DNA from: a virus
IMG/VR virus record: IMGVR_UViG_3300027749_000236
Span: 1 to 39,450 of that record
DNA: 39,450 bases
Reading direction: 5' to 3' (one strand)
Shown here: piece after piece, positions 1 to 7,622 of the stretch
How the letters are laid out: the number at the start of each line of letters is the position of its first letter
How positions within the stretch are numbered: position 1 is the first letter of the stretch
The notes under the pieces: model-generated
The model's database searches: none
Told to the model about the DNA's origin: nothing
The model's input: only the letters and a program-made list of their open reading frames with translations
Program-made: the position numbers and the translations under genes

Positions 1-144
1 CTGGCGCTGATGATTTCCGCGCCTTTCGCTGCCGCCTCCTGCTCACACGCGGCGTAGATTTCCTTGCCATCCTTGGTCCGCCGGTCAACGCCTTCAGGCA
101 TCACGACGTATCGGTCACGGTATGTGTCGGGTTCAAGCACTGCC
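1..144. repeat. Terminal direct repeat (contig overlap), left copy
   Basis: Bases 1-144 repeat bases 39307-39450 in the same orientation with a single difference: C at 18 and A at 39324. The repeat lies inside the exonuclease gene, and the difference is silent (Ala codons GCG and GCT). This is best explained as the overlap of a circular or circularly permuted assembly. A real terminal repeat in the middle of a gene would be unexpected for a phage with a lambda-type terminase. Confidence 0.93.
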
Positions 145-326
145 GTATGGATCGCGGTTCCCAGCTTCATTGCCGGTGTTGCCTGACGCGGCTCACGGTC
201 TGGGTCGAGATATGCGGCCCAATAGTGCAGCGGGCTACGGTTTACCAAGTCCAAGCCGGACTTCGAGATGCCGACACCACCGTGGTAAGCCTCATTACTA
301 ATCCCTGAATAAATTCCGTTCTTCAT
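1..326 (-). CDS. RecE-like PD-(D/E)XK exonuclease, N-terminal part (gene split by contig ends)
   Basis: This is the 5' part of the gene whose 3' part lies at 38778-39450. Joining the ends across the 144-base overlap gives one open frame of 284 residues. It starts at the ATG at 326 (reverse strand), which has a good GGGAGG ribosome site seven bases upstream. The N-terminus begins MKNGIYSGISNEAYH, followed by a GVGISKSGLD segment and GTAIHTAVLEP. This pattern is typical of the RecE/exonuclease VIII-like PDDEXK family (DUF3799 type). By family knowledge the enzyme resects double-stranded DNA 5' to 3' and hands single strands to an annealing protein, here the adjacent Sak4-like protein. It is the first gene of the leftward operon and diverges from the helicase operon. 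The split is an assembly effect, not a biological truncation. Confidence 0.88.
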   Translation of the reverse strand, partial: MKNGIYSGISNEAYHGGVGISKSGLDLVNRSPLHYWAAYLDPDREPRQATPAMKLGTAIHTAVLEPDTYRDRYVVMPEGVDRRTKDGKEIYAACEQEAAAKGAEIISA

Positions 327-519
327 CGAATAACCTCCCTGACTAGCCCACCAGATAACGGGGCATCCCGCGATGTACCGATAAATCATCTATTCGGCAA
401 CCCCTTGAGAAGATAATATTATGGGATCAGGTTGACATTCTATGGAAATCGCGGGAAATCGCGGGAATGTTAGTTGGGGAGCGGGCCGACATGGGGATTT
501 ATACAACAAGCGAGGGTTT
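327..519. promoter_or_regulatory. Divergent promoter/operator region with three ATCGCGGGA sites
   Basis: This 193-base gap separates the leftward exonuclease operon from the rightward helicase operon. ATCGCGGGA occurs twice directly on the + strand (448-456 and 458-466, ten bases apart, so on one helical face) and once inverted at 366-374. An AT-rich stretch at 411-422 includes TATTAT (417-422), with TCGGCA (394-399) 17 bases upstream as a possible rightward promoter. A TTGACA at 432-437 has no good -10 at the usual distance. The layout resembles a phage early operator, but the binding protein is not identified. Confidence 0.5.
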
Positions 520-1899
520 ATGACCTTTACGCTACGGAATTATCAGACCGACCTGATTGAACAGGCCAGAACCCAAATCAGGCAAGGGAAACGCACTACC
601 CTGATGGTTGCGCCGACCGGAGCCGGTAAGACGGCTCTCGCGGCTTATATGCTTGGCACCGCCGCCGCGAGGGGTCGTCGTGCATGGTTTGTCGTCCACC
701 GCCGCGAACTGATCACCCAGTCGAGCAGGACGTTCGAAAAGGTCGGGATCGCGCACGGGATCATTGGTGCGGGGTTTGCGGAAAACCGGCACGAACTGGT
801 CCAGATTACCGGCGTCCAGACGCTGCGAAACCGACTGGACACCCTGCCGCCGCCAGACATGATCATCTGGGATGAGTGCCACCACATCGCATCGCAGTCG
901 TGGTCTGACATTTTCAGCAAGTTCCCAGACGTGGTACACATCGGTCTGACAGCTACGCCCTGCCGCCTTGACGGTCGCGGGCTGAAGGACTGGTTCGAAG
1001 TGATGGTCGAGGGTCCAACGACCGCTTGGCTGATCGAACAGGGGTTCCTGTCGCCTTACAAACTGTTCGCACCGTCCACGCCCGATCTGGAAGGGCTGAA
1101 ATCGCGGGGTGGTGATTACGTCACTGCCGATCTGGCGCACCGGATGGACAAGCCGTCGATCACCGGGGACGTGATCAGCCATTACCGAAAACTTTGCGAC
1201 GGGCAGCGGGCCATCGTGTTCGCGGCCAACATCCAGCACAGCCTGAACGTGGTCGAGCAGTTCAGATCGGCTGGGTACACAGCCGCGCATCTGGACGGTA
1301 AGACCGACCGGCTGGTTCGGGATCGCACCCTAAAAGATTTCGAGGCTGGCAGGGTTCAGATCGTCAGCAACGTAGACCTCTTCGGTGAGGGCTTTGATGC
1401 CCCGTCCATATCCGCCGTGATCCTGCTGCGGCCTACGCAATCCACCGGCCTATATCTTCAACAGGTCGGGCGGGCGCTGCGGACCAGTGACGGTAAAACC
1501 CATGCTGTCATTTTGGACCATGCCGGGAATGCCTTACGCCACGGCCTACCCGACGAAATCCGCGAGTGGAACCTAGACGCCAAGCCCAAGACCAAGCGGC
1601 AACGGGAAACCGACGCCCCATTAATCAAACAATGTCTGACCTGTTACGCGGTCCACACCCCGGCTCCGGTGTGTCCAGTCTGCGGAAACGTCTACGAAGT
1701 AAAAACCCGAACTGTTGAACAAGTCGACGGGGAATTGATTGAACTATCCGCCGAAATGGTGATAAAGGCTAAGAAGAGGGAGCAAGCCACAGCAAGTACG
1801 CTACAGGATTTAATTACGCTCGCGACGGCGCGGAAGTACAAAAACCCCGTCGCGTGGGCAAGGCACGTTCAAAAAGCAAGGATAAGCAAACATGGCTAA
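520..1899 (+). CDS. Superfamily 2 DEAD/DEAH-type helicase with C-terminal zinc finger
   Basis: This 459-residue protein has clear SF2 helicase motifs: Walker A APTGAGKT (residues 31-38), the DECH box at 118-121, motif III LTATP, and a motif VI region QQVGRALRT. Two CxxC pairs near residue 390 (CLTC and CPVC) look like a zinc ribbon. By family it is an ATP-driven DNA translocase/helicase for replication or recombination, of the kind that phages carry beside SSB genes. I chose the ATG at 520 because GAGG lies at the right distance and the helicase homology starts immediately after it. An in-frame ATG at 442 would add 26 unconvincing residues. It is the first gene of the rightward early operon and overlaps the ssb gene by 8 bases. 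The helicase class is secure; the exact role is inferred. Confidence 0.88.
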   Translation: MTFTLRNYQTDLIEQARTQIRQGKRTTLMVAPTGAGKTALAAYMLGTAAARGRRAWFVVHRRELITQSSRTFEKVGIAHGIIGAGFAENRHELVQITGVQTLRNRLDTLPPPDMIIWDECHHIASQSWSDIFSKFPDVVHIGLTATPCRLDGRGLKDWFEVMVEGPTTAWLIEQGFLSPYKLFAPSTPDLEGLKSRGGDYVTADLAHRMDKPSITGDVISHYRKLCDGQRAIVFAANIQHSLNVVEQFRSAGYTAAHLDGKTDRLVRDRTLKDFEAGRVQIVSNVDLFGEGFDAPSISAVILLRPTQSTGLYLQQVGRALRTSDGKTHAVILDHAGNALRHGLPDEIREWNLDAKPKTKRQRETDAPLIKQCLTCYAVHTPAPVCPVCGNVYEVKTRTVEQVDGELIELSAEMVIKAKKREQATASTLQDLITLATARKYKNPVAWARHVQKARISKHG

Positions 1900-2164
1900 A
1901 AAACTATATGACGTGTCGGTCAAGACCGGCAGCTACACGAACAATCAGGGTGAAACCAAGAACCGCTATGAGAATATCGGTGTGATGATGGAAGGCGACA
2001 ACGGCCCATATCTCATGCTGAAGCGGACGTTTAACCCTGCTGGCGTTCCCGGCAATGCTGATCGGGACAACATTATTGTTTCGTTGTTCAAGCCTCAAGA
2101 TGGAAATACTGGTGGTGGTGGGGCCAAACAGTCCGCACTTCCTGATGACGATATTCCGTTTTGA
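1892..2164 (+). CDS. ssb: Single-stranded DNA-binding protein, short form
   Basis: This small protein (90 residues) ends in a glycine-rich linker and the acidic tip DDDIPF, the hallmark C-terminus by which bacterial SSBs dock partner proteins. The preceding 70 residues could form a compact OB fold (MAKKLYDVSVKTGSYTNNQG and onward), shorter than the roughly 110-residue OB domain of typical SSBs. It overlaps the helicase stop and precedes a DUF6378-like gene. In Sak4-encoding phages a cognate SSB is known to stimulate Sak4 annealing, and this genome carries a Sak4-like protein in the divergent operon, so the two probably work together. The tail motif is seen directly; the fold and partnership are inferred. 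Confidence 0.82.
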   Translation: MAKKLYDVSVKTGSYTNNQGETKNRYENIGVMMEGDNGPYLMLKRTFNPAGVPGNADRDNIIVSLFKPQDGNTGGGGAKQSALPDDDIPF

Positions 2165-2172
2165 GGTGACGC

Positions 2173-2439
2173 ATGATTGACCGAAACGAAATCTTGGCGA
2201 CCGCAGGAGCGTTGGTTAACGGCCAGCGAAATCAGGACTACGGCACTGCCGCAGTTAACTTTTCACGCATAGCGCAAGGCTGGTCAGTCATTTTTGGTCG
2301 AACGGTTGAGGCCCATGAAGTCGCTTTGGCGATGGATTGGGTCAAGACCTGTCGGCTGATCACCAGCCCAGATCATCTAGATAGCTGGGTTGATAAGGCG
2401 GGCTACACGGCGCTGGGCGGCGAGATTGCCTGTGAGTGA
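2173..2439 (+). CDS. DUF6378-like phage protein
   Basis: This 88-residue soluble protein resembles a small phage family (DUF6378 type) with the pattern NGQRNQDYG, then NFSRIAQGW, a HEVALAMDWVKTCRL helix and a DSWVDKAGYTALG end. No enzymatic role is established for the family as far as I know. It is usually found among phage replication and nucleotide genes, as here between SSB and a VRR-NUC nuclease. AGGTG lies seven bases before the ATG. Its stop overlaps the GTG start of the next gene, so the two are probably translationally coupled. Confidence 0.72.
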   Translation: MIDRNEILATAGALVNGQRNQDYGTAAVNFSRIAQGWSVIFGRTVEAHEVALAMDWVKTCRLITSPDHLDSWVDKAGYTALGGEIACE

Positions 2440-2818
2440 ACACAAGGCACAGAACGAGATCAGGCTTGCTCTGGGCAGGGACGTAACCCTGTTTCGTAAC
2501 AACGTCGGCACCGCATGGACCGGCGACGTTAGCAAGCTGCCTGATGGTTCTGTGCTTATTCGTAACCCTCGCATTCTACACGCGGGTCTATGTGTCGGAT
2601 CGTCAGACCTAATAGGCTGGCGATCCGTTACAATTACCCCTGAAATGCTCGGCAATAAGTTCGCTGTGTTCTGTGCGGTCGAAGTCAAAGGCCCGAAAGG
2701 CCGCGCCACACCGGCTCAAATACACTTCATCAAACAGCTAATTAAGGCTGGTGGTCTGGGTGTGATCGCGAAAAATGTGATCGATGCAAAAAAAGGGCTT
2801 GGCTTGATCGTAAAATGA
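2432..2818 (+). CDS. VRR-NUC domain nuclease (Holliday-junction-resolvase-like)
   Basis: This 128-residue protein looks like a standalone VRR-NUC domain. It has an N-terminal helix SEHKAQNEIRLAL, a substrate loop with SDLIGW, the catalytic strand CAVEVKGPKGR (E-V-K core), and a C-terminal helix QIHFIKQLIKAGGLGVIA. Standalone VRR-NUC proteins of phages are PD-(D/E)XK-type structure-specific nucleases; resolution of branched replication intermediates is a plausible role. The GTG at 2432 is preferred because homology begins right after it. A longer in-frame ATG at 2390 lies deep in the previous gene. It fits a DNA-metabolism operon with helicase and SSB. Confidence 0.83.
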   Translation: MSEHKAQNEIRLALGRDVTLFRNNVGTAWTGDVSKLPDGSVLIRNPRILHAGLCVGSSDLIGWRSVTITPEMLGNKFAVFCAVEVKGPKGRATPAQIHFIKQLIKAGGLGVIAKNVIDAKKGLGLIVK

Positions 2819-2869
2819 CTTTACCAAAATAATCACACACAGGGAGTGTGAAACTTTGGGGACGATCAA

Positions 2870-3046
2870 GTGACCACGCAGCAAATTAAAAAACAAATCG
2901 AACGGCGGGACATACTCGCTGACCAGCTAAAGCAAGCCGACGCTGCCCTTCTGGGTCTGGCTAAGGAATACGCAACCGAACACGGGATGAAATGTTTCTT
3001 TGTCGAGCATCTACGTCGCGCTGTTCAGTACGGAACAGTGGCATGA
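2870..3046 (+). CDS. Small helical protein, unknown function
   Basis: A 58-residue reading frame starts at GTG 2870 with GGGGA eight bases upstream. It runs into the ATGA overlap with the next gene. The protein is mostly helical and charged (TTQQIKKQIERRDILADQL) and may form a short coiled coil. I do not recognise a family. Support comes from the fit in the operon and the coupled stop/start. The start codon and the existence of the product are moderately certain. Confidence 0.5.
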   Translation: MTTQQIKKQIERRDILADQLKQADAALLGLAKEYATEHGMKCFFVEHLRRAVQYGTVA

Positions 3047-3666
3047 CTTTTGGCAAAGCACCTATTCGCGCCTGTCCTGAAGATTTTGTTCATCAGTCCA
3101 AAACCCTAAGCCGCAGTGCTTTACAAAAGCATTACAGTGCTGGTTGGACAACGGTAAGCCGCTGGCTGGTTGAAACTGGTCAGGAAGAACTCTGTATGCT
3201 TACACCAGAAGAACGTCTTCTACGGGTCAAGGTCAACCGGCTACCTGATGACTGGGCAGACATCGCACCGACCATGTACCGGCACGAACTGTCCGCCCAC
3301 TACCGGATCAATCGGCGGGTTATCCGGTTTTGGATTGCCCAAACCGGCGTCGTCACCAAGAAGCGTAAGCCCGTTGTCGCTAAATCCACCAAGCGGTGGT
3401 CGCCAGATCGGCAGTGGTATCCCGCTGAAAACAAAGTGATTGACTGGTCCGTAGCTGGTCAAGCCGCTGATTATCTACGCCGACACTTAGCCAATGTTTT
3501 TAAGGCTGACCTGAAGATGCGCGACGGCAGCAACGAAACATGGGGCGACCGGCAAAAGCCACCTGTGCCTAACAACGGCAAGGGGTTCTGGCAAGTAGAT
3601 GGGATTGGCGTTCTGTCTGCCGAAGAAATTGTGGAACATGCAGTTAAAAGAGGTTTTGCAGGATGA
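3043..3666 (+). CDS. Putative DNA-binding protein with two homeodomain-like HTH segments
   Basis: This 207-residue protein starts at the ATG overlapping the previous stop (ATGA). Two similar segments look like repeated helix-turn-helix units: SALQKHYSAGWTTVSRWLVETG near residues 25-50 and ELSAHYRINRRVIRFWIAQTG near residues 85-105. The C-terminal third contains a tyrosine/tryptophan-rich region and ends KRGFAG. I do not recognise a named family. A regulator or replication accessory factor is possible because it sits between nuclease and small early genes and is coupled to both neighbours. Confidence 0.6.
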   Translation: MTFGKAPIRACPEDFVHQSKTLSRSALQKHYSAGWTTVSRWLVETGQEELCMLTPEERLLRVKVNRLPDDWADIAPTMYRHELSAHYRINRRVIRFWIAQTGVVTKKRKPVVAKSTKRWSPDRQWYPAENKVIDWSVAGQAADYLRRHLANVFKADLKMRDGSNETWGDRQKPPVPNNGKGFWQVDGIGVLSAEEIVEHAVKRGFAG

Positions 3667-4130
3667 AAAACGAACAACTAGACCAAGCAGCAGGAGAAAT
3701 AAAAATGACCCCAGAACAACTAGCTCGAGCGCGAGTTGATGAGGCTTGGGAACAAGCGAAAAAATATGTAGAAGCCGCCGCCCGCCTAGCCCGCGAGGGA
3801 GGGACGCCGCCCGTTGCGGTTGATCCTGACTTGGCGGAGGCTGAGTGTTTGGCGAATGAATACGGCAACGGATCTTGTCATCCGTTTTTAGATAATTGGT
3901 TTCTTAAGGCCGTAAAACGAGGCCGCGAACTGGAGCGTCAAGAGGCCAAGCCGGGGATGGTTTGGGTTAAGCATGATGGGTCGGGTGTGTCTCCAGTTGC
4001 GGCGGGCGCGGAAGTTTTAATCTTACGACTTGGACTCGTTATGTTTATGCGGGAGGTTAAAGGCCCAAATAGTATTTGGCTAAACGTCACCCACTACGCC
4101 ATCATCACCGAGCCGGAGAACGTAGCATGA
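3663..4130 (+). CDS. Hypothetical early protein
   Basis: This 155-residue protein overlaps the previous gene by four bases. Its first 50 residues are strongly helical and alanine/glutamate-rich. A middle segment (ECLANEYGNGSCHPFLDNWFLKAVKRG) and a beta-rich C-terminus follow. There is no signal peptide or membrane segment. I do not recognise a family. A second in-frame ATG lies 14 codons in (MTPEQLARARVDEAW) with AGGAG before it, so a shorter form starting there is possible. It overlaps the next gene by ATGA. Confidence 0.6.
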   Translation: MKNEQLDQAAGEIKMTPEQLARARVDEAWEQAKKYVEAAARLAREGGTPPVAVDPDLAEAECLANEYGNGSCHPFLDNWFLKAVKRGRELERQEAKPGMVWVKHDGSGVSPVAAGAEVLILRLGLVMFMREVKGPNSIWLNVTHYAIITEPENVA

Positions 4131-4342
4131 GCGAGCGTACCGACAAAGATTATGCCATCGAGCACTTTGGTTATTTAGCCGACGCCGTTGACAACGTGAT
4201 TTTCGCTTACGGCACACCATCAGGACCCGACGCCCGCACCGATGCATTTCGGGGCTTAGAGAGTGCTCTTTACGAATTTAGAAAAGGCGCCAAACGTGCG
4301 GGGCTTCCCACGACCGCCCTACAGCCCGAGGAGGGGGAGTAA
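4127..4342 (+). CDS. Small hypothetical early protein
   Basis: This 71-residue acidic protein starts at the ATG in the ATGA overlap with the previous stop, with GGAG nine bases upstream. An upstream in-frame start at 4076 would be entirely inside the previous gene and is not used. The protein (EHFGYLADAVDNVIFAYG) looks mostly helical. No family is recognised. Its position inside a tightly overlapping early operon supports expression. Confidence 0.6.
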   Translation: MSERTDKDYAIEHFGYLADAVDNVIFAYGTPSGPDARTDAFRGLESALYEFRKGAKRAGLPTTALQPEEGE

Positions 4343-4656
4343 TGGAAGAGAAGTATCCATGCCGCCGCTGCAAGAAAACCTATTCGTCGTCAAGTCCAAC
4401 GACCTACATTCAATATGTTGATGGGATGGCACAGAATATCTGTTGGCGCTGCTATCATGCCATTGGGATCAAGCGCGTGGTTCGGGCAATTGGCATTAGG
4501 TGGCTAAATTTATTGTTGGCTTGCATCTACCCATTTTTAATTTTGATTTACTGGAGTCATGGATCAAGATCAGAGGTCATTATTTTCGCCACGCTCTTTT
4601 TAATTTGGCTCTTTGGTTTCCCCTCGCTGCTTTACCGGAAGAAGGAGAATAAGTGA
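4342..4656 (+). CDS. Small membrane protein with N-terminal zinc-ribbon-like CxxC pairs
   Basis: This 104-residue protein has CRRC near the N-terminus and CWRC near residue 35, spaced like a zinc ribbon. Two hydrophobic segments follow (LLLACIYPFLILIYW and VIIFATLFLIWLFGF), so it probably sits in the inner membrane with the ribbon in the cytoplasm. It is preceded by a very strong GAGGGGGAG ribosome site. The function is unknown. Small early-expressed membrane proteins of phages often act in superinfection exclusion or host takeover, but nothing here proves that. It is followed immediately by a second membrane protein. Confidence 0.66.
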   Translation: MEEKYPCRRCKKTYSSSSPTTYIQYVDGMAQNICWRCYHAIGIKRVVRAIGIRWLNLLLACIYPFLILIYWSHGSRSEVIIFATLFLIWLFGFPSLLYRKKENK

Positions 4657-4859
4657 TGAATAAAGCCCTAAAAAGAATGTTGATCTGTACCGCCATTTAC
4701 ATTGTCGGAGTACTAGCTATCCCCACGTTTTTAAATTGGCAGTGGGTGCCGCCCAGTGAATGGTCAGTTGTAGGGCGAGGGCTTTTTTTATTTGGGCTAT
4801 TTTGGGTGGGATTTGGTGCTTTTGTGTTTCCAGTTTTTGATGAAGGGAATGATCAATGA
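4656..4859 (+). CDS. Small two-helix membrane protein
   Basis: This 67-residue protein has two hydrophobic segments (LICTAIYIVGVLAIPTFL and GLFLFGLFWVGFGAFVFPVF) joined by a short loop. AGGAG lies eight bases before the ATG at 4656; a GTG at 4653 is an alternative start. It directly follows the zinc-ribbon membrane protein with overlapping stop and start, so the two may work as a pair. It is far from the lysis cassette, which argues against a holin role. No family is recognised. Confidence 0.6.
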   Translation: MNKALKRMLICTAIYIVGVLAIPTFLNWQWVPPSEWSVVGRGLFLFGLFWVGFGAFVFPVFDEGNDQ

Positions 4860-5059
4860 CCGATCAACAAGATTGGGATACTGCCGCCGCAGAGGCCGGG
4901 TATCTGCCCACATCTGAGTATGTCAAACGCTGGGCAGCAGCCCGCACCGCTTTTGAGGCGGCACAGGAAGCAAATCGACAAACCCTAGAGGCCTTAGAGG
5001 AAGCCACCATTGCTTATCACGATGCGGTTAACCGTTGGCTGAAGCGGGTGTGGGGATGA
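4856..5059 (+). CDS. Small helical protein, unknown function
   Basis: This 67-residue protein is predicted almost entirely helical, rich in alanine and glutamate, with a heptad-like stretch (EAAQEANRQTLEALEEA) that could form a coiled coil. Both ends overlap neighbours by ATGA. No family is recognised. It is probably a small early accessory protein expressed with the following HTH protein. Confidence 0.55.
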   Translation: MTDQQDWDTAAAEAGYLPTSEYVKRWAAARTAFEAAQEANRQTLEALEEATIAYHDAVNRWLKRVWG

Positions 5060-5229
5060 CCGGACTTGAGATTAAACAAATTCGTCTGGACGCCCACCAG
5101 ACCGTTTCGGCGTTTGCTGAGACGGTCGGTGTAACCCGCCAGACCATCCACAACTGGGAGGCTGGCCGAACGCAGCCGACCGGCCCCGCATGGCGGCTGC
5201 TGATCCACATCAGGAACAACGGAAAATGA
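5056..5229 (+). CDS. Cro/XRE-type helix-turn-helix protein
   Basis: This 57-residue protein is almost entirely one XRE-type HTH domain. It has an N-terminal helix MTGLEIKQIRLDA, then SAFAETVGVTRQTIHNWEAG, where QTIHNWE matches the recognition-helix pattern, and a TQPTGPAWRLL closing helix. I chose the ATG in the ATGA overlap; an upstream frame extension lies in the previous gene. By family it binds DNA as a small repressor or antirepressor of the Cro kind. It is the best visible candidate for a binder of the ATCGCGGGA sites upstream, although nothing in the sequence links them directly. Confidence 0.75.
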   Translation: MTGLEIKQIRLDAHQTVSAFAETVGVTRQTIHNWEAGRTQPTGPAWRLLIHIRNNGK

Positions 5230-7622
5230 ACGCGGAACAGATAGCGCGGGGTCTTGGTAAACATTCCAAGACGACGGGGGGCTATTCGGCCATCTGTCCA
5301 GCACACGACGATAAATCGCCGTCAATGTCGGTCAGTGATGCCGACAACGGTAAAATTCTGGTCCATTGCCACGCTGGGTGCGATCCCGTTGCGGTGATTG
5401 ACGCCCTTAAACGCCGCAATTTGTGGCCGGAACATGTTAACGAAAAGCCGCTTCCGCTAACACGTCAAACCGAACGTGTTAAAAAAACCATTGTTGCCAC
5501 CTATGATTATGTCAATCCAGACACGGGCGAGGTAAAACTACAGGTCGTCCGGTATGAACCCAAAGACTTTCGGCAACGTCGCCCAGATGGTAGCGGTGGC
5601 TGGTCTTGGTCTGTACCGGCATCAGAGCGTATACTATTTAATCTGCCAGCCGTGGCAGCATCTGATAAACTGGTGGTTATTGTCGAGGGTGAGAAAGATG
5701 TTGAAGCATTATCTAAAATTGGTGTCGTCGCGACCTGTAACCCCGGTGGTGCAGGAAAGTGGCAGGACAACTACACCGCCGCTCTCGCCGGTCGAGACAT
5801 TCTCATCCTGCCAGACAACGATGAAGCCGGAGAAAATCACGCCAATGTCGTCGCCACTTCACTCTATGGCAAGGCACGTCAAATCCGTGTTCTTCGCCTT
5901 CCTGACCTTCCTAATAAGGGTGACGTGTTTGATTGGATCAACAATGGTGGCACTCAGCGTGATCTTGGTCGGCTGTATATCGCTTGCCCTGATTGGGTGC
6001 CTGTTCTTAAGCATAACGAGCCTGTACGCCCTGATGAGCCTACAGAGGTCCCTGACACGCCGTTTAAGCCTCTAGGTTTTAACGGCAGCACTTATTACTA
6101 CCTGTCGGTCGGCACCCAACAGGTCGTGCCACTGACACCGGCCCAGCACTCTAAGAACAATCTCTGGTCAATCGCGCCGCGCATGTACTGGGACCGTGAA
6201 TATCCCGGTCGCAACGGTGCGGAGTATGACAACGCCGCTGAACACATGATGCGGATGTGTCACGCCAAGGGTATCTTTAGCCCCGACATGCTAAGGGGAC
6301 GTGGGGCTTGGTACGATGCCGGTCGCCTGATCGTCCACTTAGGGGACATCGTTTATGTGGACCGCCAGCCCTGTAAACCCGTGGCTGTCAGATCGACCTA
6401 CATTTACGAGCAGGGTCTGCCCATGAGGGCGGACATCGACAACAGTCTGCCGCTGCATCAGGCCAGCCGGTTCCTTGATCTGGTCCAGATGCTACCTTGG
6501 CAGCGTGACATCGACGCGCTGCTGGTCGCTGGCTGGTGCGTTACGGCACATATCGGGGGTGTCTTAGGCTGGCGTCCGCACATCTGGGTGGTCGGCTCTA
6601 AGGGGTCCGGTAAGACCCACGTTATGTCTAAGGTGATCCGGCCTGTGCTGGGTGACAATTGCCTGTTCGTCGTCGGTGAGACCACCGAAGCCGGTGTGCG
6701 CCAGTCGCTTAAGCACGACGCCCTGCCAGTCCTGTTCGATGAGGCAGAGGGCGAGGACACGAGGGCCAGTGACCGCCTCCAGCGTATTCTGGCATTGGTA
6801 CGCCAATCATCGTCCGAAGCCGGTGGGCGGATCGCCAAGGGGTCTGTGAGCGGCCACGCGATGTCGTTTCAGGTTCGGTCGTGTTTCGCCTTCAGTTCAA
6901 TCAACGCCAGTTTGGTTCAGCAGTCCGACCGTTCACGGGTTTCGGTGGTCGAACTGAGCGCCGACCGCAAACATCATGAGTTCGAAGAAATTCTCGCGGC
7001 AGAGGCCAGCCTACTGACCGAAGAGTTCATCCAACGGTTCTACGCCCGTGCGATCAATCACGCTGTGTCGATCCGCCATAACGCTGACGTGTTCGCCAAG
7101 GCAGCGGCTGCGGTTCTGGGCGAGCAACGGGCGGGCGACCAGATTGGGGCGCTGCTGGCCGGTGCGTGGTCACTGATCAACGACAACGGGGTGACGTTCG
7201 AACAGGCTAAGGATTGGCTGAAGCTGTACGACAAGGACATGGATGAACAGCGCGAGGAGGTCCAAGGCCAGTCGGATGAGCAGATGCTGTTAGACTTCCT
7301 GATGCAGCAAATAACCGACGTTCCTACCGACCGCGGTTCCAGTCGCAAGGCCGTGGGGGAGTTGGTCGAGGTGTGTCGCGGGCAGGAATACGACACCCAC
7401 GAGTACGCGAAACAGGCACTGGGGAGGCTGGGGATCAAGGTCGAACGGACCGGCATTTATGTCTCAAACACCGCTGATGGCCTGAAGCGGCTCTTACGCG
7501 GGACGCCTTGGAGCGTGAACTGGGGGAAGATTTTGCGGCGTCTGCCAAACTCAAGCGCGGCGGGCGTGATCTACTTTGGATACACCGGATCGGAGGCGAG
7601 GTCCGTTTTTGTCCAAATCTAA
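5226..7622 (+). CDS. Bifunctional DNA primase-helicase (CHC2 zinc finger, TOPRIM, DUF927-like ATPase)
   Basis: This 798-residue protein is the main replication enzyme. The N-terminus carries a CHC2-like zinc finger (C24, H27, C48, C52, with CHAGC). A TOPRIM domain follows, with VIVEGEKDVEAL and the metal-binding ILPDNDEAG near residue 200. The C-terminal half resembles DUF927-type helicases: Walker A WVVGSKGSGKTH, then Walker B-like PVLFDEAEG and an arginine-rich sensor region. By family it makes RNA primers and unwinds the fork. The ATG at 5226 overlaps the HTH stop. The gene ends directly at the iteron-rich segment 7623-7919, which fits an initiator/helicase placed next to its origin. Confidence 0.9.
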   Translation: MNAEQIARGLGKHSKTTGGYSAICPAHDDKSPSMSVSDADNGKILVHCHAGCDPVAVIDALKRRNLWPEHVNEKPLPLTRQTERVKKTIVATYDYVNPDTGEVKLQVVRYEPKDFRQRRPDGSGGWSWSVPASERILFNLPAVAASDKLVVIVEGEKDVEALSKIGVVATCNPGGAGKWQDNYTAALAGRDILILPDNDEAGENHANVVATSLYGKARQIRVLRLPDLPNKGDVFDWINNGGTQRDLGRLYIACPDWVPVLKHNEPVRPDEPTEVPDTPFKPLGFNGSTYYYLSVGTQQVVPLTPAQHSKNNLWSIAPRMYWDREYPGRNGAEYDNAAEHMMRMCHAKGIFSPDMLRGRGAWYDAGRLIVHLGDIVYVDRQPCKPVAVRSTYIYEQGLPMRADIDNSLPLHQASRFLDLVQMLPWQRDIDALLVAGWCVTAHIGGVLGWRPHIWVVGSKGSGKTHVMSKVIRPVLGDNCLFVVGETTEAGVRQSLKHDALPVLFDEAEGEDTRASDRLQRILALVRQSSSEAGGRIAKGSVSGHAMSFQVRSCFAFSSINASLVQQSDRSRVSVVELSADRKHHEFEEILAAEASLLTEEFIQRFYARAINHAVSIRHNADVFAKAAAAVLGEQRAGDQIGALLAGAWSLINDNGVTFEQAKDWLKLYDKDMDEQREEVQGQSDEQMLLDFLMQQITDVPTDRGSSRKAVGELVEVCRGQEYDTHEYAKQALGRLGIKVERTGIYVSNTADGLKRLLRGTPWSVNWGKILRRLPNSSAAGVIYFGYTGSEARSVFVQI

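Noticed and set aside
1-144. Physical terminal repeat of a linear phage genome
   Set aside because: It falls in the middle of a gene that continues across the joined ends, and the terminase is of lambda cos type. An assembly overlap fits better.
432-437. TTGACA as a rightward -35 element
   Set aside because: No acceptable -10 hexamer lies 16-18 bases downstream; the operator repeats occupy that space.
532-1290. Minus-strand open frame of 252 codons opposite the helicase
   Set aside because: The helicase motifs on the + strand are unambiguous; the antisense product has no recognisable pattern.
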